This document shows positions 7,168 through 13,205 of a DNA stretch of 16,405 nt, in pieces. Position numbers and translations under genes: made by a program. The number at the start of each line of letters is the position of its first letter. The first letter of the stretch is position 1. Location: positions 1 to 16,405 of the forward strand of contig JAVVPD010000047.1 in the NCBI GenBank assembly GCA_036655975.1. The letters are read 5' to 3'. The notes beneath the pieces are model-generated. The model made no database searches. It worked only from the letters and a program-made list of their open reading frames with translations, and was not told where the DNA came from. The DNA comes from CASQEL01 sp036655975. GTDB lineage: Bacteria > Desulfobacterota > Desulfovibrionia > Desulfovibrionales > Desulfovibrionaceae.

Positions 7168-8292
7168 ATGCATAATTGGCTCATCTTTTTCCGTCAGGTT
7201 TTCGCCATTGCCCGTAAGGAATTGCTGGTGCTGATGGGCAAGCCCAAAAGCCGTTTTATGGTACTGATCCCGCCTGTGGTGCAGATTTTTGTGTTTGGTT
7301 TTGCCGCCACCATGGAAGTGAAAAATGTGGATGTGCTTATCTACCAGCAAGATACGGGTATCTGGAGTGCCGAAATTATCAGCCGTTTGCGCGGCTCCCC
7401 CACCTTTAGGCATATCACCTTTGCGGATTCGCCCGCCCACATTGAGCAGGCCCTGAATACGCAGGAAGATCTGCTGGTATTGGCTTTTCAGGCGGATTTT
7501 TCGCGCACTATCGAGAAGGGCGATCCGGCTACCGTACAAATTTTGCTTGACGGGCGCCGTTCCAATGCCGCCCAGATTGTCACGAGCTATGTGCAGCACA
7601 TTGTTGGCGAGGTGGGCCGGAGCACGCCTTTGGGCCAAGCCAGCACCCGCGCACAGGTACAGACGCAAGTGCTCCACTGGTTTAACCCGAATTTGAATTT
7701 TCGGTGGTTTATTGTTCCCAATCTTATTGGTATGATTAATTTTATTATGGGGATGCTCGTGACAGGGCTTACTGTGGCCCGCGAGCGTGAGCTGGGCACT
7801 TTTGACCAGATGCTTGTATCCCCCGCGCGTCCTCTTGCCATTGCTGTGGGCAAATTGTTGCCCGGCTGTCTTATTGGCTTGGCACACGGGACTATTTTTT
7901 TGTTTGCCGCCTATGTTTGTTTTGAAATTCCCTTTGTGGGGTCGGCGGTGATTCTCTACGCGGCTATGCTCCTTTTTTCGCTTTCTGCCAGCAGTATGGG
8001 GCTGATGGTTTCGTCTTTTGCCTCCACCCAGCAACAGGCCTTCCTTGGGGCGTTCACCGTGGCGGTACCGTGCATTTTGCTGTCTGGCTTTATGACACCG
8101 ATCAATAATATGCCAGCATTCTTGCAATATCTTAGTCAGATCAACCCGCTCCGTCACTTTATTGTGATTACCCAAGGCGTGTTTTTGAAAGATATATCCC
8201 TTGCCGCCGCTTGGGATTCGGGCAGTAAAATAGCCGCTATTGCTTTGGTTTCGGCAGTGCTGGCGGTGTGGATGTTTAAGCGCAGGGCGTAG
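7168..8292 (+). CDS. ybhR: ABC-2 type permease subunit (YbhR-like)
   Basis: 374 aa with the same layout as the preceding permease: coupling segment ARKELLVLMGKPKSRFM, first membrane helix (about 31-48), periplasmic domain (about 50-180), then a helix bundle containing the motif ARERELGTFDQMLVSPARP (about 207-225). It starts 1 nt after the previous stop and is last in the exporter operon. The two permeases differ clearly in sequence, so they are an old heterodimer pair rather than a recent duplication. The gene order adaptor, double ATPase, permease, permease equals E. coli ybhGFSR. A GC-rich hairpin follows the stop. Confidence 0.9.
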   Translation: MHNWLIFFRQVFAIARKELLVLMGKPKSRFMVLIPPVVQIFVFGFAATMEVKNVDVLIYQQDTGIWSAEIISRLRGSPTFRHITFADSPAHIEQALNTQEDLLVLAFQADFSRTIEKGDPATVQILLDGRRSNAAQIVTSYVQHIVGEVGRSTPLGQASTRAQVQTQVLHWFNPNLNFRWFIVPNLIGMINFIMGMLVTGLTVARERELGTFDQMLVSPARPLAIAVGKLLPGCLIGLAHGTIFLFAAYVCFEIPFVGSAVILYAAMLLFSLSASSMGLMVSSFASTQQQAFLGAFTVAVPCILLSGFMTPINNMPAFLQYLSQINPLRHFIVITQGVFLKDISLAAAWDSGSKIAAIALVSAVLAVWMFKRRA

Positions 8293-8324
8293 CGTTGGGG
8301 GGAGCCCGTGTGGGTAAGGGGGAG

Positions 8325-8352
8325 AGGGGCAGAAGACGGTGCCTCTGCCCCT
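8325..8352. terminator. GC-rich hairpin between convergent genes
   Basis: AGGGGCAGA (8325-8333) pairs with TCTGCCCCT (8344-8352) over 9 bp with a 10-nt loop. It lies between the ABC operon stop (8292) and the chemoreceptor stop (8360), where both transcripts should end. There is no U-tract directly after the stem on either strand, so it may need Rho or only stabilise the 3' ends. Confidence 0.4.
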
Positions 8353-8359
8353 GCGAGAC

Positions 8360-10384
8360 TCAGGCTTTTTTCATACTTTCAATAATAGTATCTAATTGCT
8401 GGGCCAGAGTGCTGAGGTCGGCAATGGCGTGGGAGGAAGTTTCCATATTGGTGGCGGTTTCGCTGGCAAGCTCGCTGATAAGGGTAACGGCGTCGGCGGC
8501 ATGTTGGCTGGTTTGGGTTTGTTCTTCCGATTCCTGCGCTATGGCTTGCATTTCTTGGGCGGTTTGGGCGGCATGGTCATGGATGCGTTCGAGCATCGCC
8601 CCAGCGTCCAGAGCCTGTTGTGAAGAATTATTGAGCACCTTCACGGCATGGGTGGTGGCATCGTTACTTTTTTCCACACTTTTTTGGATAGTGGTGACGG
8701 CTTCTGACACTTGCGCTGTGGCCTGAATTGTTTGTTCTGCCAGTTTACGCACTTCATCGGCAACCACGGCAAAGCCCCTGCCCACATCCCCGGCACGGGC
8801 GGCTTCAATAGCGGCGTTCAAGGCCAGCAGGTTGGTTTGGTCGGCAATGCCCTCAATCATGGTGACCACATGATTGATGTCTGTGGCTTGCTGGCTCAGG
8901 CCGTGCATTTCTTGTACGAGGGTGTCTGTTTGGTTGATAACGCCTTGTAGGGTGGCAATCAGTTCCTGCATCATTTTCACACCGGACTGGGCTTCATGGC
9001 GGGTGTCCACGGCATGCCCAGAGGTGCTGGTTGCACGTTCCAAAATGCCGCGCGCGCTATGGTTCATTTGGGTCATTCCCGCTGCGGTATTGGCGGAGGT
9101 GTCGCGTTGTTTCTGAGCCATGGCATTGGTGTGCTTGATCTGGCTGTCCAATTGTGTGGCCGCAACGGAGAGACTGCCCGAAACATTTTGGGCGGCTTCG
9201 GCGGCGCTGGCGATATTCTTATTTTGGATTTCAATAACCCGGGCTTGCTTTACGCTTTCGGTAACATCGGCCATGAGGGTGAACGCGCCAAGGAGCGCAC
9301 CTTCTAGGTCGAACAGGCGGGTAGCGCTGACCATGGCATGGTGTTCTTGCTTATCGGGCGTGACAAAGGAATAGGACTCCCCAACAATATCCTTGCCGTC
9401 TTGGAGAACACGCTTGGTATTGGTGCGCCTGTGGGGATCGTTGAACAGGGCCTGCCCACGGGGGATGCCCACATATTGGGAGGCGGGTGGGGCTTTGCCG
9501 TAGAGGGTGAGGGCTTCATTGTTAATGAAGGTAATGCGGTCTTGGGTGTCGGTAATAACACAGGGCAGGCCGAGGCCCTTCATGAGGCCTTTAGAAAAGC
9601 CCAGTTCTACTTTAAGGGCGTTGATCATGGTAGTTAGGCTATCGCACAGGCTTTGCATCTCCGTACTGTGCTGTGGGGCAAAGTCGGTGCGGTAATTGCC
9701 GTCCGTCACCGCATCACACAATTGGGCAATGCCTTTGAGGGGAACAAACACCATTTTACGTAGAAAAAATAGCAAGGATAAAATGAGCAGTACCAGCCCC
9801 ACGAGGGAAAGAACAGCGTTGATGAGCTGTGAGTGGCGGCTGCTGTCCATAAGGGGGGTTACATCTTTGCTGAAAACAAGGGCCCCCAGAATTTTTTTGC
9901 TACTGCCGTGGCAGTGGTAACAATCGGGCGCGTTGGAGATGGTGCGTACAAACACAAATGTATCCAAAGGCCCTTCGGTGGTCAGTATCCCCGCTTTGAC
10001 AGGCTGTTGTAGCGCATTGTGCACCAGTGCGGTGACACTGGGCGTGGCAAATTGCTCAAACACGGGCTTGCGTTCTTGTTTGGGATTATGGCTGTAGGTA
10101 ATATTGCCATCAAAACTAGTAAGATAAATATTGACATCGGCATAGCGTTCTGCCAGTTGGGCGACAATAGCGCGGGTTCCCGTATCATCGCCTTGTCGCA
10201 TGGGAGCGTCAATTATTTGGGCAATGAGTTCCGATTCCATGCGGGTGCTCTGGGTCATACTGTCCAAGTTGCTATGTTTTTGGAACAGGATGTTATAGCC
10301 CCCCAGCAGCGTAAAAATGACCAACGAAGTCAGACTCACCAGAATAATACAGAGAGTTTGCAAAGAAATTTTGTGGGCAGGCAT
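8360..10384 (-). CDS. Methyl-accepting chemotaxis protein with periplasmic c-type haem site and PAS domain (DcrA-like)
   Basis: 674 aa from the ATG at 10384, chosen because AGGGAG lies 6 nt upstream; an in-frame GTG at 10408 would overlap the previous gene and has no such site. Order: TM1 (about 11-33), periplasmic sensor (about 35-185) carrying one haem-binding motif CYHCH (155-159, Cys155/Cys158/His159), TM2 (about 187-210), HAMP (about 212-265), cytoplasmic PAS (about 270-378, CVITDTQDRITFINNEALTLYG region), then the MCP signalling domain (about 390-674) with the conserved tip at about 514-550 (ADQTNLLALNAAIEAA). The haem implies sensing of redox potential or a gas (O2, NO, CO), as shown for D. 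vulgaris DcrA. There is no CheR-docking pentapeptide at the C-terminus. It follows a tetrahaem cytochrome gene by 13 nt, so the two are likely one operon. Confidence 0.92.
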   Translation of the reverse strand: MPAHKISLQTLCIILVSLTSLVIFTLLGGYNILFQKHSNLDSMTQSTRMESELIAQIIDAPMRQGDDTGTRAIVAQLAERYADVNIYLTSFDGNITYSHNPKQERKPVFEQFATPSVTALVHNALQQPVKAGILTTEGPLDTFVFVRTISNAPDCYHCHGSSKKILGALVFSKDVTPLMDSSRHSQLINAVLSLVGLVLLILSLLFFLRKMVFVPLKGIAQLCDAVTDGNYRTDFAPQHSTEMQSLCDSLTTMINALKVELGFSKGLMKGLGLPCVITDTQDRITFINNEALTLYGKAPPASQYVGIPRGQALFNDPHRRTNTKRVLQDGKDIVGESYSFVTPDKQEHHAMVSATRLFDLEGALLGAFTLMADVTESVKQARVIEIQNKNIASAAEAAQNVSGSLSVAATQLDSQIKHTNAMAQKQRDTSANTAAGMTQMNHSARGILERATSTSGHAVDTRHEAQSGVKMMQELIATLQGVINQTDTLVQEMHGLSQQATDINHVVTMIEGIADQTNLLALNAAIEAARAGDVGRGFAVVADEVRKLAEQTIQATAQVSEAVTTIQKSVEKSNDATTHAVKVLNNSSQQALDAGAMLERIHDHAAQTAQEMQAIAQESEEQTQTSQHAADAVTLISELASETATNMETSSHAIADLSTLAQQLDTIIESMKKA

Positions 10385-10397
10385 GCGTCGCTCCCTA

Positions 10398-10871
10398 TTA
10401 ATGAGCACCGCTGTACATCAGCGGGGCACGTTTAAAAGATCGAATACGCTTGGCATGGCAGGATTGGCAGGTTTCGGCGGAGGGTTTACGCTGGATGAGG
10501 CTCGGATCGCCGTTTTCGGCGTGAGCGGCTCCTGCGCCGTGGCAGGTTTCACAGCCCACGTCAGCCAGATGTGGGCTTGTGTTATAGTCGACAAAGCCCC
10601 CTTTGTTGTAGCCTGTGGTATGGCAGGCGTAGCATTCCCGCAATTCTTCAGGGGTAAGCTTCGGGGCCATCATAGCCACATGAATCCATGACTTGGCTTT
10701 TTTAGACTGTTTTTGAAAAGTCGTGTATTCGGCTTCATGGCATTGACCGCACGCGGCAGAGCCAACATAGGCTTGTTGCTTTGTTGCGGCGCTGGCGGCC
10801 GGCAGCCCCATAAAGTATGTAAGCACAAGGCTGCATATAAGAGCACAGGCATACGCACAAAAGAGCTTCAT
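10398..10871 (-). CDS. Periplasmic tetrahaem cytochrome c (cytochrome c554-like)
   Basis: 157 aa from the ATG at 10871, supported by AAGGA about 10 nt upstream; a GTG at 10880 abuts that site and is unlikely. A signal peptide ends near Ala-Ala-Ser-Ala (residue 28), so the protein is exported and matured by the cytochrome c assembly system. Four CxxCH haem-binding sites are present: CGQCH (41-45), CYACH (80-84), CETCH (107-111) and CQSCH (135-139). Extra His at 64, 101 and 117 could be distal ligands. Spacing resembles the cytochrome c554/multihaem family rather than tetrahaem cytochrome c3, which has different spacing and usually a CxxxxCH motif. Downstream, 13 nt away, is a haem-carrying chemoreceptor, which suggests the cytochrome feeds or reports redox state to it. 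Respiratory electron transfer in the periplasm is the alternative. Confidence 0.88.
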   Translation of the reverse strand: MKLFCAYACALICSLVLTYFMGLPAASAATKQQAYVGSAACGQCHEAEYTTFQKQSKKAKSWIHVAMMAPKLTPEELRECYACHTTGYNKGGFVDYNTSPHLADVGCETCHGAGAAHAENGDPSLIQRKPSAETCQSCHAKRIRSFKRAPLMYSGAH

Positions 10872-10928
10872 ACTATTCACGTCCTTATGCTAAGAGGTAC
10901 AAGAAGTCGTATATAGGCGTAAGGTGAA

Positions 10929-10957
10929 AGATTACCCGATATTTTGGATGATGACAA
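10929..10957 (-). promoter_or_regulatory. Putative promoter for the cytochrome-chemoreceptor pair
   Basis: On the minus strand TTGTCA (10957-10952) and TAATCT (10934-10929) are 17 nt apart. The pair lies directly downstream of the terminator at 10980-11009 and would give a leader of about 50 nt before the ATG at 10871. The -10 is weak (3 of 6), so confidence is limited. Confidence 0.35.
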
Positions 10958-10979
10958 GCGTGTAGGGCGTGAATAGCGT

Positions 10980-11009
10980 AAAAAAAAGGAGCGGAAGGGC
11001 TCCGCTCCT
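10980..11009 (-). terminator. Intrinsic terminator of the Cys HesB-like gene
   Basis: On the minus strand a perfect 9-bp GC-rich stem (11001-11009 with 10987-10995, AGGAGCGGA and its complement) with a 5-nt loop is followed by a run of eight U (10987-10980). It lies 8 nt past the stop codon at 11017, separating the HesB-like gene from the cytochrome operon. Confidence 0.92.
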
Positions 11010-11016
11010 GAATGCT

Positions 11017-11340
11017 TTAGTGCGCGCAGGAACCGCCGCAACTGCAGGAACCGCAGCAACCCTCACTGGTGGGCAGGGGATTGGCAGCCTCAAGGGAGAA
11101 GCCCATGGGGGTGAGGTCGATGTGGATGTCGCCCAAGGTGCTGACCAGATTTTTTTCCATGCAGAAGGAAAATCCCGACAGGCTGAAGCTTTCGTCTTCG
11201 TCGGTGGCGGCATCAAGAGCCAAGGCCAGCTTGGGGCCGCCGCAACCGCCATGGGCGAGATAGATGCGGATGTTTTCTTTTTCTTTATCGGCAAAATAGC
11301 CTTCAAGTTCCGTGCATACGGCATCAGTCATGGTGATCAT
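11017..11340 (-). CDS. HesB/IscA-like protein, cysteine form
   Basis: 107 aa. Small A-type iron-sulfur-carrier-like protein (HesB/IscA fold). It begins MITMTDAVCTELEGYF and carries the motif HGGCGGPKLALAL, with Cys33 at the position of IscA Cys35, plus a Cys-rich tail (Cys95, 96, 99, 101, 105) in place of the usual Cys-Gly-Cys end. Such proteins bind Fe-S clusters or iron through these Cys; the short form with the Gly/Ser/Cys tail is common in Desulfovibrio and its physiological role is not established. AAGGA lies 7 nt before the ATG. The neighbour upstream (11434-11763) is a paralog that aligns without gaps over about 88 residues and has an in-frame UGA in place of Cys33. A TATAAC box at 11362-11367 (minus) downstream of the neighbour's terminator may start its own transcript. 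Confidence 0.85.
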   Translation of the reverse strand: MITMTDAVCTELEGYFADKEKENIRIYLAHGGCGGPKLALALDAATDEDESFSLSGFSFCMEKNLVSTLGDIHIDLTPMGFSLEAANPLPTSEGCCGSCSCGGSCAH

Positions 11341-11361
11341 GGGTATTCCTTACTAGGTAGG

Positions 11362-11367
11362 GTTATA
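11362..11367 (-). promoter_or_regulatory. Possible -10 box for the Cys HesB-like gene
   Basis: TATAAC (5 of 6 matches) on the minus strand, about 22 nt before the ATG at 11340 and 13 nt after the preceding terminator. No convincing -35 exists; the -35 position falls inside the terminator stem. Transcription by read-through from the upstream paralog is the alternative. Confidence 0.25.
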
Positions 11368-11379
11368 CGGTTGTAATAT

Positions 11380-11406
11380 AAAAAAAGCGGTTCTGTGAAG
11401 AACCGC
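11380..11406 (-). terminator. Intrinsic terminator of the Sec HesB-like gene
   Basis: On the minus strand an 8-bp stem, GCGGTTCT (11406-11399) with AGAACCGC (11394-11387), closes a 4-nt loop and is followed by seven U (11386-11380). It sits 27 nt after the stop at 11434 and separates the two paralogs, so at least part of the downstream expression is likely independent. Confidence 0.9.
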
Positions 11407-11433
11407 CGTCTATTCAGTCAGAATACAGGGCTG

Positions 11434-11763
11434 TTACCCGCTACAGGAACTCGAGCCGGAGCAACCACCACAAGAACTGCTGCTGCCACCGCTGCTTAAG
11501 GGAATACCGGGTTCAACGGTAAAGCCCATATAGGTAAGATCAATGGAAACAGATTGAATTTTTTCCAGCAATTCTTTTGCGATGCAAAAGGTGAAACCTT
11601 CTTGCTCAAAGGAGCTGTCGTCTTGAGTAGGCTCATCCAGAGCCAGTGCCAAGCGTGGCCCGCTTCAGCCGCCGGGGGCTAGATAGACACGAATAGTGCC
11701 TTTGTCTTTATCCGCAAAGTACGCTTCAAGCTCTTTGCGGGCGCTTTCGGTGATGGTAATCAT
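11434..11763 (-). CDS. HesB-like selenoprotein (in-frame UGA read as selenocysteine)
   Basis: 109 aa if the UGA at codon 33 (11667-11665) is read through. The ATG at 11763 follows AGGGAGA by 6 nt. Residues 1-32 (MITITESARKELEAYF through VYLAPGG) and 34-109 (SGPRLALALDEP onward) join in the same frame with no shift and align without gaps to the Cys paralog next door, where this codon is Cys33. The residue equals the cluster-ligand Cys35 of IscA in the GG-C-SG motif. Other Cys are 60, 98, 101 and 107 in a Ser/Gly-rich tail. A hairpin with bacterial SECIS features follows the UGA (11630-11644). HesB-like selenoproteins are known from selenoproteome surveys, and Desulfovibrio commonly uses selenocysteine. 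Standard gene callers would split this into two truncated genes. A nonsense mutation is the alternative, but the exact Cys-to-UGA match, intact frame on both sides and own terminator argue against it. Confidence 0.85.
11630..11644 (-). promoter_or_regulatory. Candidate bacterial SECIS hairpin
   Basis: In the mRNA (minus strand) GGCUC (11644-11640) pairs with GAGCC (11634-11630), closing the loop UGGAU. The loop begins 25 nt after the UGA and has a G in its first two bases. Both agree with the described bacterial SECIS rules (loop 16-37 nt after the UGA, small GC-rich stem, guanine at the loop start). A competing 4-bp stem GCCA/UGGC lies nearer the UGA. Confidence 0.55.
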
Positions 11764-11884
11764 GTCATATCTCCCTGAGTGTTGCAAATATACACACATA
11801 TTGAAGGTGTGCTGCTTTGGAGGTGCTTTTCCAAAAAGGCATAGCTGCGGACAGACTGTGCCCATAGTCTCGGTTCTGTTCTTG

Positions 11885-11913
11885 TAAATAAGGCCCGTCT
11901 TTTTTTTTGTCAA
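11885..11913 (-). promoter_or_regulatory. Putative promoter of the Sec HesB-like gene
   Basis: On the minus strand a perfect TTGACA (11913-11908) is followed, after a 17-nt spacer containing an A-run, by TATTTA (11890-11885). It would give a leader of about 115 nt. The leader contains a 6-bp inverted repeat, TTTGGA/TCCAAA (11816-11821 with 11830-11835). The -10 is weak. Confidence 0.4.
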
Positions 11914-11967
11914 CGGCTTAACGCCACGGAAGCACCTGTCTTTACCCTGTGGGGGGACTTCCCTCCG

Positions 11968-11990
11968 TATAAAAAGCGGTGTAGTATACA
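11968..11990 (+). promoter_or_regulatory. Possible -10 elements for pyrR
   Basis: Two -10-like hexamers, TATAAA (11968-11973) and TATACA (11985-11990), lie 33-55 nt before the pyrR ATG. Neither has a good -35 at normal spacing. No PyrR-type attenuator (anti-antiterminator plus terminator) is visible in the short leader. Confidence 0.3.
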
Positions 11991-12022
11991 GCCAACACCA
12001 AAATATCTATCAGGGAGACACC

Positions 12023-12550
12023 ATGGAGCCGAAAGTATTGGCAGCACAAGAAGCCTTGGCAACAATGATAAGCCGCTTGGCAGACGCTCTTGCCGCGCGT
12101 CATGCGGGGGGCGCGGCCTTGATGTTGGTGGGCATTCAGCGGCGGGGGGCGGATATTGCCCGTCGCCTGCACGTTCTGCTCACAGCGCGCTATGGCTGTG
12201 ATATCCCACTGGGAACACTGGATATAAATTTATATCGTGACGATTGGACCTCTCTTGAAGACAAGCCGCATATCGGGCAATCGTGCATTCCCGTTCCGGT
12301 GGACGGGATGACAATTGTTTTGGTGGATGATGTGCTGTATACGGGGCGTACCATTCGTGCGGCCTTGGAAGCGTTATTGGATTATGGTCGCCCCAAAGCT
12401 GTGGAATTGTTGGTGTTGGTGGATAGAGGGCACCGTGAATTGCCCATTCAGGCCGATTATGTGGGCCAGAGCGTCAGCACGACGCGGCAGGAGCAAGTGA
12501 ATGTGCTGCTGCGGGAGCGGGACGGTCAAGATACCATTTTGTTGGTGTAA
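12023..12550 (+). CDS. pyrR: PyrR, pyrimidine regulator / uracil phosphoribosyltransferase
   Basis: 175 aa, normal for PyrR. Type I phosphoribosyltransferase fold with the PRPP-binding loop TIVLVDDVLYTGRTIRA (97-113) and the PyrR-specific blocks TLDINLYRDD (65-74) and DRGHRELPIQADYVG (134-148). It converts uracil plus PRPP to UMP; in Gram-positives it also binds pyr mRNA leaders to cause attenuation. No pyr biosynthetic gene is adjacent here, and no attenuator is seen upstream, so in this organism the enzyme role may dominate. AGGGAGA lies 4 nt before the ATG. It is divergent from the Sec HesB-like gene and followed 68 nt later by a DUF1992 gene on the same strand. Confidence 0.95.
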   Translation: MEPKVLAAQEALATMISRLADALAARHAGGAALMLVGIQRRGADIARRLHVLLTARYGCDIPLGTLDINLYRDDWTSLEDKPHIGQSCIPVPVDGMTIVLVDDVLYTGRTIRAALEALLDYGRPKAVELLVLVDRGHRELPIQADYVGQSVSTTRQEQVNVLLRERDGQDTILLV

Positions 12551-12618
12551 AGGCATAAAAAATATATCTTGTCTATCGCTACCCTCGGGTGCTCATTCCC
12601 TAGTGTGGGGTCATTCTG

Positions 12619-13005
12619 ATGTATTATAGTGGAATGATGAATATTTTTGCAAATATTGCCGAGCAGCGTATCCGTGAGGCGCAGGAAAAAGGCGAATTTG
12701 ACCTTTTGCCCGGGAGCGGTAAGCCTGTGGTGCTGGAAGACGAATCCCATATTCCTGAAGATTTACGCATGGCCTACAAAGTATTGCGTAATGCCGGATT
12801 TGTTCCCCCCGAAGTGGCGGAACGCAAAGAAATTGATAGCCTGCTGGACGCCTTGGAGCGTGGCTCGGACGAAAGACGCAAAACGCAACAAATGCGTAAA
12901 CTTGAGGCCTTGGTCTTCCGCATGAGGTTGCGCCACCGTTCTGTTACGCTGGAAGCCAACGACGAATATTATGCGAAAGTGGTCAAAAGGATGTCCGTAT
13001 TATAA
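12619..13005 (+). CDS. DUF1992 (DnaJ homologue subfamily C member 28-like) protein
   Basis: 128 aa from the ATG at 12619, or 122 aa from the ATG at 12637; the family usually begins near Met-Asn-Ile-Phe, which favours 12637, and neither has a strong ribosome-binding site. The recognisable domain is IAEQRIREAQEKGEFD followed by LPGSGKPVVLED and IPEDLRMAYKVLRNAGFVPPE, characteristic of DUF1992 (YhdN-like, shared with the C-terminal part of DNAJC28). The second half is a charged helical region. The protein is small, cytoplasmic and lacks a J domain; its function is not known. No terminator with a U-tract follows the stop; a structured region begins at once. Confidence 0.88.
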   Translation: MYYSGMMNIFANIAEQRIREAQEKGEFDLLPGSGKPVVLEDESHIPEDLRMAYKVLRNAGFVPPEVAERKEIDSLLDALERGSDERRKTQQMRKLEALVFRMRLRHRSVTLEANDEYYAKVVKRMSVL

Positions 13006-13104
13006 AAGTTGTTGCTGGTGAAACGCGGTGCCAAAACCGCCGCTCCACGGCTGTAATAAGGGCATCCGGCACTGACAGCCCCTTTCCGCTTTTGTGTGCC
13101 AACT
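13006..13104 (+). ncRNA. Structured intergenic RNA candidate, cobalamin-riboswitch-like core
   Basis: A closing stem AGTTG (13007-13011) with CAACT (13100-13104) encloses two hairpins. GCGGT (13025-13029) with ACCGC (13036-13040) has a loop GCCAAA, and GGCTGT (13049-13054) with ACAGCC (13075-13080) has a 20-nt loop. The series GGTGAAAC, GCGGTGCCAAAACCGC, CTGTAA and GGCACTG occurs in the order and rough spacing of conserved blocks of cobalamin riboswitches (GGGAA, GGTGCAAATCC, CTGTAA, GCCACTG). The match is imperfect, the 3' B12 box is not recognised, and no B12-related gene follows. It could also be a conserved 3'-UTR element or a chance likeness. Confidence 0.4.
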
Positions 13105-13160
13105 ATTTCGCAAACCCGTGCCAAGTGTCGCGCCCGCGTCGTAAAAATATTAATTATAAC

Positions 13161-13190
13161 TTGACGGCTCGCTAAAGGCTGTCTAATAAT
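13161..13190 (+). promoter_or_regulatory. Sigma70-like promoter of tig
   Basis: TTGACG (13161-13166) is followed at 18 nt by AATAAT (13185-13190), 5 of 6 matches at each box; TAATAA at 17 nt spacing overlaps it. The upstream flank (13143-13159) is a run of A/T like an UP element. The transcript would start near 13197, leaving a leader of about 185 nt before tig. Confidence 0.6.
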
Positions 13191-13205
13191 CCAGAGTTAT
13201 TGTTT

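Noticed and set aside
7147..8175. Minus-strand open frame of 342 codons
   Set aside because: It is antisense to a permease gene with clear ABC-2 motifs; its His/Lys/Asn-rich translation looks like an antisense artefact.
8366..8371. T-run near 8366 as the U-tract of a terminator for the ABC exporter operon
   Set aside because: These bases are the final Lys-Lys codons of the convergent chemoreceptor gene and lie 14 nt from the hairpin, too far for a standard intrinsic terminator.
8295..8726. Plus-strand open frame of 143 codons
   Set aside because: It runs antisense through the well-supported chemoreceptor gene, and its product has no recognisable domain; it is a shadow frame.
10385..10408. 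GTG start at 10408 for the chemoreceptor
   Set aside because: It would overlap the cytochrome gene by 11 nt and lacks a ribosome-binding site; the ATG at 10384 has AGGGAG 6 nt upstream.
11665..11667. UGA as a nonsense mutation making the HesB-like gene a pseudogene
   Set aside because: The codon aligns exactly with Cys33 of the adjacent paralog, the frame continues without other damage, the gene keeps its own terminator, and a SECIS-like hairpin follows. Selenocysteine is the better explanation, though not proven.
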